Positions 1 through 10,700 of a stretch of DNA of 64,000 nucleotides are shown here, piece after piece. The position numbers and the translations under genes are program-made. The notes under the pieces are model-generated. The model saw only the letters and a list, made by a program, of their open reading frames with translations, was not told the origin of the DNA and did not search any database. How positions within the stretch are numbered: position 1 is the first letter of the stretch; each line of letters starts with the position of its first letter. Source of the DNA: Odobenus rosmarus divergens (Eukaryota > Chordata > Mammalia > Carnivora > Odobenidae); assembly GCF_000321225.1 (NCBI RefSeq), contig NW_004450398.1, positions 1,910,340 to 1,974,339 on the forward strand. The letters are read 5' to 3'.

Positions 1-1139
1 GGGAAAGGAGTCCACTACAGTGGGGCAGGATGGCTTCGGGGTTGAACAGACCACGGCAAGTGAGTCACGTGAATTCCCTGAGCCCGGGCTCGACTTCTGG
101 GAATGGAGTACCCACCGGCCCTGATCTCGGGGCTTCCCCGGAGGTGCACCCTGAATCGAGCGCTCAGGTCCAGCCCTCTCTCCGCTTCCCTTGTCACATT
201 TGCAAGCCATGGAGTTCGGGGGCTGTCCCCCAGATGGGGAGCCCACCAGCCCGTGGAAGTGGCTGTGAAAAGCCAGTCACTCCTAAGAGGGTGCCCGAAG
301 CAGTGTCACGTGGGTCCGGCCCACCATGAAAGCCCCTTGGCAATATGGGGAGCGTCACACAGGAAATGTCCGTGCCCCCTGAACCAGAAATTCTACTTCT
401 GGGAACTTTTCCTAAAGAAATAAGGCAAAAGAAAGAAAACCCTGTATTCGTGAAGCTGCTCAGGACAGTTTAGTTGAAAATAATGTAATACTGGAAGCAA
501 CCAGAATGTCTAACAGCAGGAAAATGCCTTGAGTAAGTTACGGCAGAAGTCGCCAGATAAACTTTCACGCACCAGTAAGAAATGTGACTGAAATTAAAAC
601 CGCATCCCAGCACAGAAAGCTCCTCACTGTACAAGGGAGAGTGGGAAGGAAGAGGCTGGAAGGAAGACCACAATGCACTCTTCCTACCGGCATGAGAAGA
701 TGTGACTGAACACAAAGACAGGGAGGAGACACGAAAAGCGTCTAAGCTTTCTTTGTTTAGGGTGATGTAATCACGGGAAATTCTTTCCCTCTACTTTCGA
801 AACCCTACGAGATGTGCTTTAATGTGTAATACACATACAAAGAATAAAGAAAAATATCCTATTTCCTCACGGGCAATAGCGATAAACACAAAAACTGTGG
901 TTTTACGTGGGAACGAGGAACAGAAGTCAGGGACAAATAAAATTTCACGCGACTATATTTATTTTGTAATGGCTTCCAAGATTACAACAGACAGACGGCC
1001 AGTGGCTTACATTCAGATCTTGAGATTCACCAGAAATTCCTCTCCCTCTCTTCTCAACCCTGAAGCTTCAGTAGATGGCTAAAAACTCTCTTTCTTCCCC
1101 TCCTGAGACCTTAGACTGCTCCACCCCTGTTCAGCCAAC

Positions 1140-1325
1140 ATTTCCTGAGCTCTTCCTGCCTGCCGGGCACCTTGCAGTCCCTCTACCTTATCTACTTTGG
1201 CCAGGAGCTGAGAGACAGGATGCACTGAGGCTCAGGGAGGGTAAGCAACTTGCTCAATGTCACACAGTTGGAGCTGGGATTGAACCCTGGTTGGTCCCAC
1301 GAGCCTGTGTTCTTTCTTAACGGCT
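1140..1325 (-). repeat. MIR relic
   Basis: ACTGAGGCTCAGGGAGGGTA, GTCACACAGTTGGAGCTGGG and GATTGAACCCTGGTTGG follow the reverse MIR consensus. Confidence 0.8.
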
Positions 1326-1334
1326 TCTCTCAGC

Positions 1335-1575
1335 TGCCCCTGGGATAGGTCCAGCCCACGTCCCCACTTCTGCTTCCACGTTCTCATCAGATCCCAGTAG
1401 TTCCTAAGACCTTCATTTCAACGTGAATTCCCCTTCTTAGCTGGCATGGCTCAGTGGCACTCTCGCTATTTTGGTCTTATTTTATATTATTTGTTCACGG
1501 TCTATTCTTGCATTTTGCACAGTGCCTGGCTCCTAGAAAAATGCTCAACAAATATGTTGAATGAAAGAATAGTGT
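1335..1575 (+). repeat. L2 LINE 3' end
   Basis: Ends TTTGCACAGTGCCTGGCTCC, then ATGCTCAACAAATATGTTGA, the standard L2 terminus; the upstream part is diverged. Confidence 0.75.
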
Positions 1576-1629
1576 AATTTGCAAAATGCAAGAGGGACAC
1601 CATGACTTTCAGTGTCGGATGTCTCCCCG

Positions 1630-1830
1630 TGGCCTAAAAGGCCTGGCCGTCCTCCTGTCCTGTCCTGTCCTGTCCCCACCCCTCCACTCACTCTGCTCGC
1701 CACCTGCTCCTTGAACACGCTATACTCTTGCGCATCTCGGGGACTCTGCACTCACTGTCCCTTTGGCCCTGTTCATTTCTGCACCCTCGGGCCCAGCATC
1801 TGGCATCGTGTAGGCATCCAGCGGCTCTCT
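1630..1830 (+). repeat. Possible L2 LINE fragment
   Basis: TCGGGCCCAGCATCTGGCAT and GTGTAGGCATCCAGCGG resemble an L2 3' end; includes a TCCTG tandem repeat. Confidence 0.45.
1652..1674. repeat. (TCCTG)n short tandem repeat
   Basis: Four consecutive copies of a TCCTG/CTGTC-phase 5-mer. Confidence 0.85.
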
Positions 1831-3054
1831 GGTGATTGGAGGACTATTTTACAAGTTAGGAATGATGTATTAGTAAGGGTTGTTTGAACTTCTTTAACAA
1901 GTCCTCAAGGAAAATGAAAGGTGGGATTTCTGAAGTGTCAGCCTCCTGAAAGTTAAAAAAGTCTACTTGGTGGGGAAAAAAAAAAAAAGGAAGAAGAAAA
2001 CGTTTGAATCCAAAAGGATGAAATGGAATGTTCTTTGGATACAAGCAAAGAACTTGAAACAAACCACATAAGCCCTCAATTGCTTGCTAAACCATACACT
2101 TCCTTTAGCTCAAATTCAAAGCACACTGCTGTGTTCTGATGTCTGAAATGGGCTCAGGAGCTAAGCTTCTGGATGATTCTAGACAGCTGCCTTGAAACAG
2201 GAACCGGACTGAGGTGAGTGGTCAAAATCCCCCTTCAGAAACTGATTCCTGAAGTCAGGGAAGCTTCTCTAAGGTAGATGGCTTCACTTTAAGATGGTCA
2301 GCGCTATTCTATATATTCTGCCACCTTCTCCCTGGCTCTAAACCCAGGGACCCTGAGACTTGAGGGTTGATCGTATAAACTCGTCAGACAAAGGCCGAAA
2401 AAGAGACCCCAGGGAAGCCCAGGCGTTCCCGGGAGCTCTGTGCTTCGCGTAGCAGTTGCGCTGTGCATCTCATCTGGGGAAAGGAAGGCGGGCAGCATGG
2501 CCCTGGGAACTTACAACCAAGTGAGATGTCAGGGGCAAAGGGAAGAAGGGAACCCCTACCCTCGAGAACTCTTACTGGCCTTCTGTGCTCTGCCCTTCAC
2601 TGAGTCCCCGCAATGACTCTGGCAAGGCAGGTACATGCTGCTTTGAGATGGGAGAAGGAACCCCAGAGCCCAAGCAACCCTCCCTCTGCCATATGCCTCA
2701 GCCCTCAATTTCTCCCATCCTCTCCTGTAGATCAGGACGGTCTGCCCCAACCCAGCAGGGCCTGATACCAGGAAGCAGCTAACAAGGTCAGGGTCCTCAA
2801 TGGGCTCTAAGGCCCCAGAGATCAGCCCCCTCCAGCCTCATCACTTCCCACAAAGCCTCCCTCACTGTGGGCTGCAGCCATGTCCCCTCCTTAGAGGTGC
2901 TGGAGTGAGCATCTGTCCGGGCCTTTTCCTCTCCTGGCTGCCCAAACTAACCCTCTGCCGCCCGTTCCACCTCCCTCCCCAGGCAGGAGGAGGCGCCTGA
3001 CCCCATGTTCCTTTAGCAACAGCCTCAGTCACACAGACTGGCAAAGCTCCCTTT

Positions 3055-3150
3055 CCTACCTTGCCCTCTAGACTCTGACTCCTTGAGGACAGAGGCAGTG
3101 TATGTTAGGTCCCTGCTGTCCAGCACCAAGCAGGCCTAGTAAATACAATG
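3055..3150 (+). repeat. L2 LINE 3' end
   Basis: CTGACTCCTTGAGGACAGAG, then CTGTCCAGCACCAAGCAGGC and AGTAAATACAATGAA match the L2 terminus. Confidence 0.65.
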
Positions 3151-3174
3151 AAGGGAGCGGTGGGAAGCAGGCCA

Positions 3175-3360
3175 CACTGCCTGCACGGAGTCCTGGCTCT
3201 GCTACTTATGAGCTGGGGGACTGCAAGCCAATCACCTGACCTCATCATGCCTCAGTTTCTTCCTCCGCAAGACGGGTTCATATAATGCCAACTTCTTAGG
3301 ACGGTTGTAGAATTACATGAGGAGGTTCACATAAAGAACTGATGTGAATGACTCACTTGG
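3175..3360 (+). repeat. MIR relic
   Basis: TCCTGGCTCTGCTACTTATG, CAATCACCTGACCTCATCAT, GCCTCAGTTTCTTCCTC and AATTACATGAGGAGG match the forward MIR consensus. Confidence 0.85.
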
Positions 3361-4619
3361 TATCAAAGAGAAGCTCATCTAAGTGTTGAGAAAACTGGGG
3401 GCCCAGGGACCAAAAAGAAGGCAGAGGGCAACCCAGAGTGGCAGCTCTCCCCATTCACAGCCTTCCGGACCGCTGGCTCAGGGGACGAGGCGGGCCTCGG
3501 GGACAGGACCTTCACTCTAGCCTCGCCACGGAACATTTCCGAGGCCAACCAAAGGCTACGGGTGAGCGTGCCCGCCCGTGAAGGAGTTGCCAACACAACC
3601 CGCGTTTGTCAGAACCAGCCCCGTGGTGAAGCCGGGGCCAGTGATGCCCAGTGCAAACACTGCCACCCACAAACATGCTCGTGTGCCCAGCCACGGGGCC
3701 TGCAGGGCTGGCTGGGAGCACGAGGAAGGCGGGTGTCACTGGCTCAGACAGGGTGGGTCCTGTGGTGAGGTCTGCGGGTTTGGTCAGACAGCAGGGAATG
3801 TGCACTGACTTAAAACACACAGGTTGGACTTCCTCTGCACCACCCTCCACCCCAGGCCTCTGAGGCCAAATCATCGGATCCTCCTGTTTGAGGCAGATCC
3901 AGCAGGTCACTCCTGCTTCTCAAAATCCCAAAATTAACACCTCTACCGCTCTGGTTAGAACGGGGATTAGCTGAGAAGAAGAGGGCAAGGAACTCATCGA
4001 ATTTATCCCATCATGTCTCCAGGGAATGATTTTCTAGGAAGAGGTGATGGTGCTTTCTAAGAAAGAAACTGATCTTATGCGAGAGATAAAATACTGTGAA
4101 CAGCCCTGCGAGACTGCTTCAGAAAAAAAGTGTTGATAAGAGGCGCACACTCCAGCAGGGTTCTGAGAACTTCTCTGCTTTTCACACGTGGGAGTGGACT
4201 GGCAAGAGTCACAATCTTATTTGTGTGTGCCTCACCCCCAGATCCCTCAGATACCTTACCAGAACACCATTGCGCCATCTCCGGGGGTCCCGAGCCTCCC
4301 TGGGAGAGGATTTCACACCAGGGCCTCACCTGCACTGCCTGTTCTCAGCTCACTCCCCCAGGTGCCTGGCAGCAGCCCAGAGGGGTTCCTCCCCAGAGCC
4401 TGGGGCTGGGGCCGGGGCCCTGCTCTGCACCAGCCAAGGCAGCCTGCCTGGCCCTCACACAGGGGAATCTCAATCTGTTTTAGCCAAGAGCAGCTCACCT
4501 TGGGAAGTTCCTCCCGGTGGCAGGGTGCCAGGGGGTTGTCGAAGTGGGTTGGAAGGTGGGCTCTGGACCTGGTCAGATGGCGGCCCAGGGAGAGGGGGGT
4601 CCCGCCTACGCTTACTCAC

Positions 4620-4748
4620 CCGCCGGGTCTTCTCCACGTCGCCGCACGGCAGCCGCTTTACAAAGTCAATGCCGGTCAGCGGCGTGCCCGTGGGGGGCAG
4701 CAGGATGGAGGCGTCCATCATGAGATACTCCACATTCATGGGCTTCAT
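4620..4748 (-). CDS. CLEC16A: CLEC16A exon I (about residues 623-665)
   Basis: 129 nt, 43 codons, phase 0 at both ends. Acceptor TCTCTCCTAG, donor CGG|GTGAGT. It encodes MKPMNVEYLMMDASILLPPT, then GTPLTGIDFVKRLPCGDVEK and TRR. It appears identical to human CLEC16A as I remember it and is among the most conserved parts of the family. The first codon happens to be ATG, but it is an internal Met: the exon has a normal acceptor and the frame is open through the previous exon. The next coding exon (AIRVFFMLRS… in human) was not found in the remaining 4.6 kb, so it probably lies beyond base 1. Confidence 0.96.
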
Positions 4749-7700
4749 CTAGGAGAGACATCACAGGAAACCTCACCGAAGGGAGGAAGAGCATGGGGCA
4801 GGTTACCCAGACCCCTCGCCTGTACCTGCGCACAGCTAGTGAGTAAAGCAAGCCCACATTAAGGCTAGCATGAGGTCTCAAGGCAGCCAGGCGTGCGAGA
4901 CATGCGCCGTTGTTTCCCAAGACACAGACCTTTCCTTCCCTTGAAGTGACAGCTCAGACACTCCTGGGAAGCTGCCTCCATGCTGTGAAAAGCTGTGCTC
5001 TCCCACCGGCTCACGACCCCCCGACCCGGCAAGGAGCGGGGCCCTGACCGCAGCCCGCCTCCCTCCCTTTGTGCTGTCAAGAATGACGACAGCAGACTAG
5101 CGATGGCAGCTCCCAGTTATCGTTTATCCAGAGTGGGCTACGGACTGCGGGCAGGCGGTGACCTACAGGCTTTGAGTGTGTGATCCTCCTTAATCCTCCC
5201 AATGACTCCAGAAGGGATGTTTCCCAATCCGCTAATGAGAAAATGGAGACTCAGGCGGCAGGTGGCAGAACTAAGACGCAGACCCAGGCCTGCCCTGCTC
5301 CAGACCCCGTGACTCCTGCCACATGACCACCATCCCCTTCCTTCCTCACCACCTCGCTGTCTTTACCTGGGATCATACAACAAAGTCACTTACTGAGCAT
5401 CTACTAAGTGCCAGGCGCCCACAGGGCTCACCTCCTGCTGGACAGCAGTGCTGATGCTGTTCCTTATTACAGAGGGGGACACTGAGCTCAGAGGAAGGGC
5501 GTATGCCCACAGCCCCTGGGCCACACAGGAGCACAACTGTCTGCCTGCTTCCACACCACCTCCGGGAAGTCTTCTCTGATTACGATGACATATGGTATCG
5601 ACACCTCCCCTCCTGGAACTCTGCTGTATCAGTACGGACATTGAATGTGCACGTGTTGTTGGACACGGACACTTCATTTCCCTGACATCATAAAGGAATG
5701 ACATTTCACAGGGTACATTTCCTACAGAATTAACTTTACTCCTCCAAGCATCACATGCTTTTTTGTGTGTCTTCTTGTTTTTTTTTTTTTTGTTTTTTCA
5801 GAAAGTGGGCTTTAATCGTATTACACTCTCTCCCTCTCCTGGAACATATACATAGCTGACCACATGGGGCAGTTGTGGTGAAGGCCCAGCTGTTTGGGCT
5901 GGGGAGCCAAAGAGACACTTAGTTCGTGCTGCCTTTTTCTTTTAGCCACCCCCCCAAAGGCCTGGGGTCCCCCATCCTGAACCCCTTTATCCTGGGACCG
6001 GGTGGCAGAGCCCTGAGTCCCACCCCAGGGCCACCCTTGGCATCGCCTTCCAGCCTGCCTGCCGTTCCCCAGCAGCCCCCCTCTGCTCTGCCCCACCTCC
6101 CTCCACCACCTTCCCGGTGAGCAGTGCCGACGGCTTCTGTTGCACTCATTACACCTCTGCGCTAAATAGGTGATAAGAGAAGTGAACAAGGGTCCAACAT
6201 GAAGGCATGGCTTCAGTGCAGGGGTCTCCATGAGCACCCAAGGGCCTATCTCCCACTTCATTGAGCTCAGCGGCTGCTTTCCTCGAGTCCGACCTCAGGA
6301 ATGACGTTCAGGTATGGGGGCTGGGGATGTGCCCCCTGTATATTTCTCCAGAGGGCCAGGCCCTGTGCAGACCACACAGTAAACATGGGACAAGACACAC
6401 AAACACAGCCCCAGAAGCTCCCCATGGCAAGAGGGAGAGGAAGCAGATATTCCGTGCGCACACACCCCACAGGAGGTGCCTCTCAGGTACTTCAGACCCA
6501 GGCACGTGGTTTGGGCCCCATCTTACAGATGGAAAAAATGAAAGTGCAGAATGTAAGCAACCCACTGAAGGTCACGCAGTTAGTAAGTAACAACAGCAGA
6601 GGGGCGCCCGGGTGGCTCACTTGGTTAAGTATAACACTCTTGGTTTTGGCTCAGATCATGATCTCAGGGTTGTGGGATCCAGCCCTGCGTCAAGCTCAGT
6701 GGGGAGTCGGCTTGAGACTCCGTCCCTCTCCCTCGGCCCCTCCCTCTCTGCTTCTCCCCCTGCTCACACATGCACCATGTGTTCTCTCTCTCTAATAAGT
6801 AAGTAAATAAAATCTTAAAAAAAAAAAAAAGGCAGAAACTGAGCAGGGGTTTAGGAGCCTGAGCTTTTCTGTATCATCAAGCAACATAGGAGCCTTACGT
6901 TTCCAACAGGAAACCAAACTGTGGAGAATTACATTGCAGAAGGGGACATCACAGGGGCAAGATGAAATGGTGGCTAACTCCCAAATCCACCCCACTCTAA
7001 CTACCGGTCCAAAGAGTAGAAGACTGAGACACCCTTCCAGGGGCTGGGGGAATAATGGGGAGCAGTGGCCATCGCCAGGTGTGAGGCACACCCGAGCAGC
7101 CTATACCTCACCAGAGGCGGCCTTGGGCGCTCCTGGGGTATTTCTGGAGATGATCTATGCCAATTTACAATTTTCCCTGGAATAGGCTCCGCAGAGGCCT
7201 TAGAAGTGCCGAGGGCGAGGATGTGGTAAGGGCCCAGCAGTCCATACCCGGTGAGATGGGCTTGGGAGCCAGGAGACACTTAGAGCAAGCTGCTTTTGAC
7301 TTTGTGACAGTTTAGACACTTAGGTTTACTATAAACTTCTGGAATCATTTCACTCTTTTTTTTTTTTTTTTTTTTTTAAAGATTTTACCTATTTATTCAT
7401 GAGCGACAGAGAGAGAGAGAGGAAGAGGGAGAAGCAGACTCCCCGCGGAGCAGGGAGCCTGATGCCAGGGCTCAATCCCAGGACCCTGGGATCATGAACT
7501 GAGCCGAAGGCAGACGCTTAACCGACTGAGCCACCTAGACGCCCTCACTCTTTGATGAGCAATGTCCATGAAAAGGACATTTATCATCTATTTACTGAGT
7601 GCCAACTAAGGGTCAGACGATAGGGATGCATAGAAATGAACAAAACAGAGAAAGCCGCAAATCTTCTAACCCGATCTTTTCCCATGACTATGCCTGATGG

Positions 7701-10700
7701 ACAGAGGGAAACAGGGCAGACTCTGGGCCAGTGCTGTGGATTCAAGGATAAGCAACACGCTGGAACATTCCAGTGGCACAGCAAAGAAGGGCAGGGCACT
7801 GGAGGCAAACTGCTGTGCTTTGGAATCCTGGCCCTGCACCTCCCTGGCTGGATAGGCATGGGGCCTCACTTGACCTCTTAGCCTCGCCTCCTGATCGGGG
7901 TGATAGGAGTCTATGCTAGCAGCCCCTCCCATCAGGGTGACAGGGGCAGTAAAAGGATGAACACGTACAACGTGTTCTACACTCCTGACACGGCACGAGT
8001 CCTCAAATATTATTCGTGTCAAAGTGAATCTTTCCGGCCCATCTATGGCACAGCCCACAGAGGGGAAGTGGGGGTCATCTGAAATTTTACCAATGGCGGG
8101 GATCAAAAGGCACCATTTCCAATTCACTTCCCCACCAATCTCAGTCGGAAAGGCCCCAGTTAGACAGCTTTCTCTCAGTTTTGCTGGACGAGCCGTGCGG
8201 GCAACCAAGTGCATCCTGGCCCCTCACTTACTGTCATGCTCCTGTACTCATCTTCAAACATGTCCAAGAAAATTTCTTCTCCCTAAAAAGAGGAAGGGAG
8301 AGAGATTATGCATATTTTTTCCATAAACACCAAATTATTATAAACTCCAGTTCATGGCTGTTGGGGCCATCTGGTTCTCATCAGTGAGTTCTCGTAAATC
8401 ACCAGGAAGTAAGACACACACGTGAACACGAACACACACGCTCAAACGAAAGCCCAAATATCATATTGCACCTCTCAACGTTTCTCTCCTTTTTTTTTTT
8501 TTTAAAGCATGTAGAGTTAGATTCCTTCTGTCAAGGCAGCTAATTAAGACAACAAAAATAACACCATTTATAATTAAACTATAAAAGTGGGTGAAATTGC
8601 AAGTGTTTCACATCATCTACGTGTTGAGAAGGGTTGGAGAAACGGGAAGCCTGGTTCAGGTGCCATGTTAATCTATGAGGCTCCACGCCCCAGAAAGGAA
8701 GCGTATAATTAAGCATACTTAACACTAAAATTACAGAGCTTGTTCCAGTCATTTCTGAGGCACACCTGTGAGGCTCTGCAGTTCTGCAGGGCTGCAGTGG
8801 GTAAGACTCTGGCTCTGAGACACGCAAACCAGGGGCCCAATCCCAGCTTTACCTCTCAGAGCCTCTCTCTGGTTCGCGGCAAGACTGGAATGACAGTCCA
8901 CGTCTATGCGGGTCACTGTGAGGATGACAGGAGTTAACCCGAGTAAAGTGCTGACCACAGAGCCTGCCACTCAGTTGGGACTGGTAAATGCTAGCACTCA
9001 TGGTCATTACAGTCAGCCCCGGATGCAGCACAGGTAGGGAGAGGAGTGGAGATTCAGCTGGATGCATCATGACCATTCAAACTGTCCTCTCTCCTAAGTC
9101 CTGAATCTCTCTCTCTCTCTCTCTTTCTCCCTCTCTCACTCACACACACACGGTCAGGATGGGAAAAGGAGCAAATCCTTCATATATTTTTCCAGTTGAA
9201 ACTTCAATATTCTTGCATGGCGTAAGAATCACGTAAGAACCACAAGAATCACAATCCTGAGAACATCCAAAAGCTTCTGAGATATTATACTCAGGGAATA
9301 ACACTTATAGGACAAATGAACAGTCTGGGTAGGGAGAAGTGAGCTACAATTCAAATATAGCTCTCTTTTGGCTAAAGATAAACCCTCTGGGAAAATGCCT
9401 ACCTATGTATCTCTGTCTTTCTGACTGCAAAGCAAAGGCTTTCTAGGGGGGGAAACAAACGAAGAGCAGTTATCCTGGAAAGAGACCCAAAGATGACTAA
9501 TGCAGCCGTGAGGCTCCCACTCTCTTCTGGGCTTTGCTGAGGACTTGTATCCTCGCTCAGAGGTCAAGCCCCTCGGGATGGTTTATGGGAACCTGGGATC
9601 TCCTCCCCAATGCGTGGGGGCCCACAGTGGTCCACCCTTATCTGGGCACATCCACCATGTTACAGCTGCATGGGGTCATCTGCGCCTGGCGAGGTGGATT
9701 TCCAGATTATAAGACCTCGTTTTCTCTCAACGAACACTGACAATAACAGACAGTGGCTTAAAAAGCTTCCTGCAAAGAAAAGGGATCTGCTGCATATGTG
9801 CCTATGATTCACGGCAGTTTGTGGAGACTACAGATAATGAAAGCAGTTGAACAACAAGAAGACGGCAGTGCCAACACCTTTCCTCCTCCAGAGAGGTTCT
9901 CTGGATCAGCCAAATGACCAGGGGAAACCCTGGCTAAGTGGACCTGGAGAGACCTGACGTGGAGGTCAAAAACTCGGGGAGCCACAGGGCCAGTGTGAAT
10001 GTGGATTAATCCATCTCCTGCTGACAGATGATGTGCTTCCCTAAGAATATGTCATGCTTTAGATATAGAGCAAAACAAAACCATCACAGTGAGATATTTC
10101 AAACCTAACCATATGGAATCTGAAGAGGACATCTACAAACTCCTCGGTGACTCAGAGTCCTGGTGGCCCTTTACAGAATCTCACTAAACTTAATGATAAA
10201 GGATTAGAAGCCTGTATGAGGTGTCTTGGCATACATGTCTGTAAATGACATACATGCGTGGAATTCATGAGTAATTCAAAAGTTATTTTATATGGAAAAC
10301 ATACATACCTCATGCATATATTAATTTACATACGTAACTTAGTCCCGTGCATGCATGTAATTCACATTTATATGTAGATTCATTAGTAAACAAAATCATT
10401 TATCATTGATAAACAAACTGTCACAGACTAGGGGTCCTCAGATGGGGTACCACTAAGAAGAGCGCACGGCCCGCTGCTTGGGGGCTTGACATGGCGCGTG
10501 CTTAGTATAAGAAGTCACCACGGACTTGTGATCTGCACGTGCGCACGCCTAGATACTACAATCTTGTGTCTGTGATGCACAGCACACTGCCTTCCCCTGC
10601 ACTCTGGCCACTTACCTTATAAAAGTGCCGCACTAGGTGAACGCTTTCTTCTCTCGCGCCCTGTTGAGAGAGGGAAGGCGGGAAGGAGGCCGGTGAGTTG

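Larger units (their letters stand above)
1..4619 (-). other. CLEC16A intron downstream of exon I (partial)
   Basis: Begins with a consensus GTGAGT donor next to exon I. Contains MIR and L2 relics (1.1-1.8, 3.1-3.4 kb) and a TCCTG tandem repeat. 1-1.1, 1.85-3.05 and 3.4-4.6 kb hold no recognisable element. No further CLEC16A exon was found before base 1. Confidence 0.8.
4749..8231 (-). other. CLEC16A intron between exons H and I
   Basis: 3.5 kb. Contains MIRs at 5.1-5.6 and 6.5 kb, an inverted pair of CanSINEs (6602-6830 plus, 7356-7544 minus), an L2 end at 7.6 kb, a MIR at 7.8-8.0 kb and a T-rich tract at 5.76-5.80 kb. 5.8-6.4 kb shows nothing assignable. Confidence 0.85.
8283..10615 (-). 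other. CLEC16A intron between exons G and H
   Basis: 2.3 kb. Contains a sense-strand-independent MIR relic at 8.8-9.0 kb, a TC/CA microsatellite at 9.1 kb, a T run at 8.49 kb and an AT-rich stretch with repeated CATAC/CATGC words at 10.2-10.4 kb. 9.15-10.2 kb shows no assignable feature. Confidence 0.85.

Noticed and set aside
1..4619. Search for the next CLEC16A exon (AIRVFFMLRS…)
   Set aside because: No match in any minus-strand frame by eye; the exon probably lies beyond base 1.
4746..4748. ATG at the start of exon I as a translation start
   Set aside because: Directly preceded by a strong acceptor, and the frame continues from exon H; internal Met in the known protein.
4096..4862. Two overlapping + strand open frames of about 220 codons across exon I
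   Set aside because: Antisense to a confirmed exon, Pro/Gly/Ser-rich from GC-rich sequence, no recognisable domain, and no splice or promoter support.
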